Assembly (NCBI GenBank): GCA_013139435.1
Contig: WTAW01000409.1
Coordinates: forward strand, 1-6,898
DNA length: 6,898 nt
Source: Candidatus Aminicenantota bacterium
GTDB lineage: Bacteria > Acidobacteriota > Aminicenantia > Aminicenantales > Aminicenantaceae
Reading direction: 5' to 3'
Positions within the stretch are counted from its first letter, which is position 1, and each line of letters opens with the position of its first letter. This document shows positions 6,244 through 6,898 of the stretch, piece after piece. The notes beneath the pieces were generated by a model, which ran no database searches, was not told the DNA's origin, and saw only the letters and a list, made by a program, of their open reading frames with translations. Both the position numbers and the translations under genes were made by a program.

Positions 6244-6843
6244 ATGGATAGTTTCGTAAAAAAAATTGCCTGTTTCGGTTTAATCATTTTATGTGTGGGT
6301 CCTCTTTTGAGAGCCGGGCTCTACAACAATCCTCAGCTGAAGGCAGAATACGATGAATTGATCCGGAGAATCGCGCAGAAATACAGAGTGGAGCACACGC
6401 TTATCCATTCGATCATACGCGCTGAATCCAATTACGACCGTTTTGCTGTCTCTTCTAAGGGTGCGCTAGGGTTGATGCAATTGATGCCAGCAACAGCCAT
6501 CCAGTATGGTGTCAAAAACGTCTTTGATCCTTCAGAGAACATCGAAGGGGGAGTCAAATACCTCAAAGACCTTATCAAGCTTTACAATGGAAAAACGAAG
6601 CTAGTTCTCGCCGCTTACAATGCAGGACAAGAAGCCGTGAAGAAATACAACGGTATCCCTCCATATCGTGAAACAAGGAACTACATTTCCAAAATCATGA
6701 ATCGATTTGGCTACAACAAAGATTATATCAAAGGAAAAACCGTCATCTATAAATTCTATGACAAAGACGGTAAACTTTGGATGACAGACGATAGGGCCTT
6801 CTATCTAAAGCATAAAAATAACTCGCCTTCTGAAGATTCATAG
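6244..6843 (+). CDS. Exported lytic transglycosylase (SLT/GH23 domain)
   Basis: Cleaves the MurNAc-GlcNAc bond of peptidoglycan, leaving a 1,6-anhydro product. From the ATG at 6244 the protein has 199 residues and begins with a signal peptide: MDSFVKK, a hydrophobic core (about 8-22), and a possible cleavage site after LLRA. The C10 and C17 contexts are poor lipoboxes, so it is probably soluble in the periplasm. The Slt domain runs from about residue 35 to 155, with catalytic Glu E61 in RAESNY, GALGLMQLMP (73-82), NIEGGVKYLKDL (99-110) and AAYNAGQEAVKKYNGIPPY (123-141). The C-terminal VIYKFYDKDGKLWMTDD (167-183) looks like the short beta element often fused to such enzymes. The frame stays open upstream: TTG at 6178 is too close to AAGGGGA (6171-6177), but TTG at 6184 is seven bases after GGGG. 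ATG 6244 is preferred because it gives a standard signal peptide; the start is uncertain, the family is not. Confidence 0.92.
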   Translation: MDSFVKKIACFGLIILCVGPLLRAGLYNNPQLKAEYDELIRRIAQKYRVEHTLIHSIIRAESNYDRFAVSSKGALGLMQLMPATAIQYGVKNVFDPSENIEGGVKYLKDLIKLYNGKTKLVLAAYNAGQEAVKKYNGIPPYRETRNYISKIMNRFGYNKDYIKGKTVIYKFYDKDGKLWMTDDRAFYLKHKNNSPSEDS

Positions 6844-6847
6844 AGAA

Positions 6848-6898
6848 TCAGAGGTATCCTTTGACAAGGATGCGCTTATGGACGATGTCATAGGTTGC
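6848..6898 (-). CDS. Possible C-terminal tail of a convergent minus-strand gene (partial)
   Basis: On the minus strand the last 51 bases read as 16 codons, ATYDIVHKRILVKGYL, then TGA (complement of 6848-6850), four bases from the transglycosylase stop. Many codons end in C, as in the neighbouring genes, and tail-to-tail packing is common. The YD...KR...G pattern faintly recalls OstA/LptA-type beta repeats, but sixteen residues cannot support a family. A plus-strand frame is also open here, so this is a guess. Confidence 0.25.
   Translation of the reverse strand, partial: ATYDIVHKRILVKGYL

Noticed and set aside
6861..6866. TTGACA after the transglycosylase
   Set aside because: No acceptable -10 within the visible bases, and it falls within a hairpin loop and stem.

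Overview
The window reads as a compact, mostly plus-strand chromosomal segment from a Gram-negative-type (diderm) bacterium of moderate GC content. The pilus-retraction ATPase and the exported lytic transglycosylase support a diderm cell. The alanyl-tRNA synthetase carries the block CMRVSGKHNDLEQVG, a form I associate with Acidobacteriota-like lineages, and a Hanks-type kinase with a C-terminal zinc ribbon also fits that kind of organism. Taxonomy is a weak inference and could not be tested here.

Layout: (1) bases 1-864 hold the 3' part of a Ser/Thr-type protein kinase ending in a four-cysteine zinc ribbon. (2) Bases 865-1132 are non-coding but highly organised. A perfect 14-bp inverted repeat (878-891 / 983-996) brackets a sigma70-like promoter, and the predicted transcript from that promoter folds on paper into a multibranched RNA (993-1120) just before the ribosome-binding site of the next gene. 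(3) Bases 1133-2056 encode a branched-chain amino acid aminotransferase (ilvE). (4) Bases 2057-2303 contain a promoter with a perfect TATAAT box and a leader of roughly 140 bases. (5) Bases 2304-3476 encode a PilT/PilU-family ATPase, followed without a single spacer base by alaS (3477-6116). (6) A short gap with small hairpins leads to a secreted GH23-type lytic transglycosylase (about 6244-6843). (7) The last 51 bases may hold the tail of a convergent minus-strand gene.

The protein genes are recognisable families. pilT and alaS look like one transcription unit, possibly continuing into the transglycosylase. ilvE seems to have its own promoter.

The most interesting region is the ilvE leader. 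Four nested or adjacent helices can be drawn by eye, and the 3' strand of one of them is also complementary to the ilvE Shine-Dalgarno region. This is the layout expected of a translational riboswitch or another cis-acting RNA. I do not recognise it as a known class.
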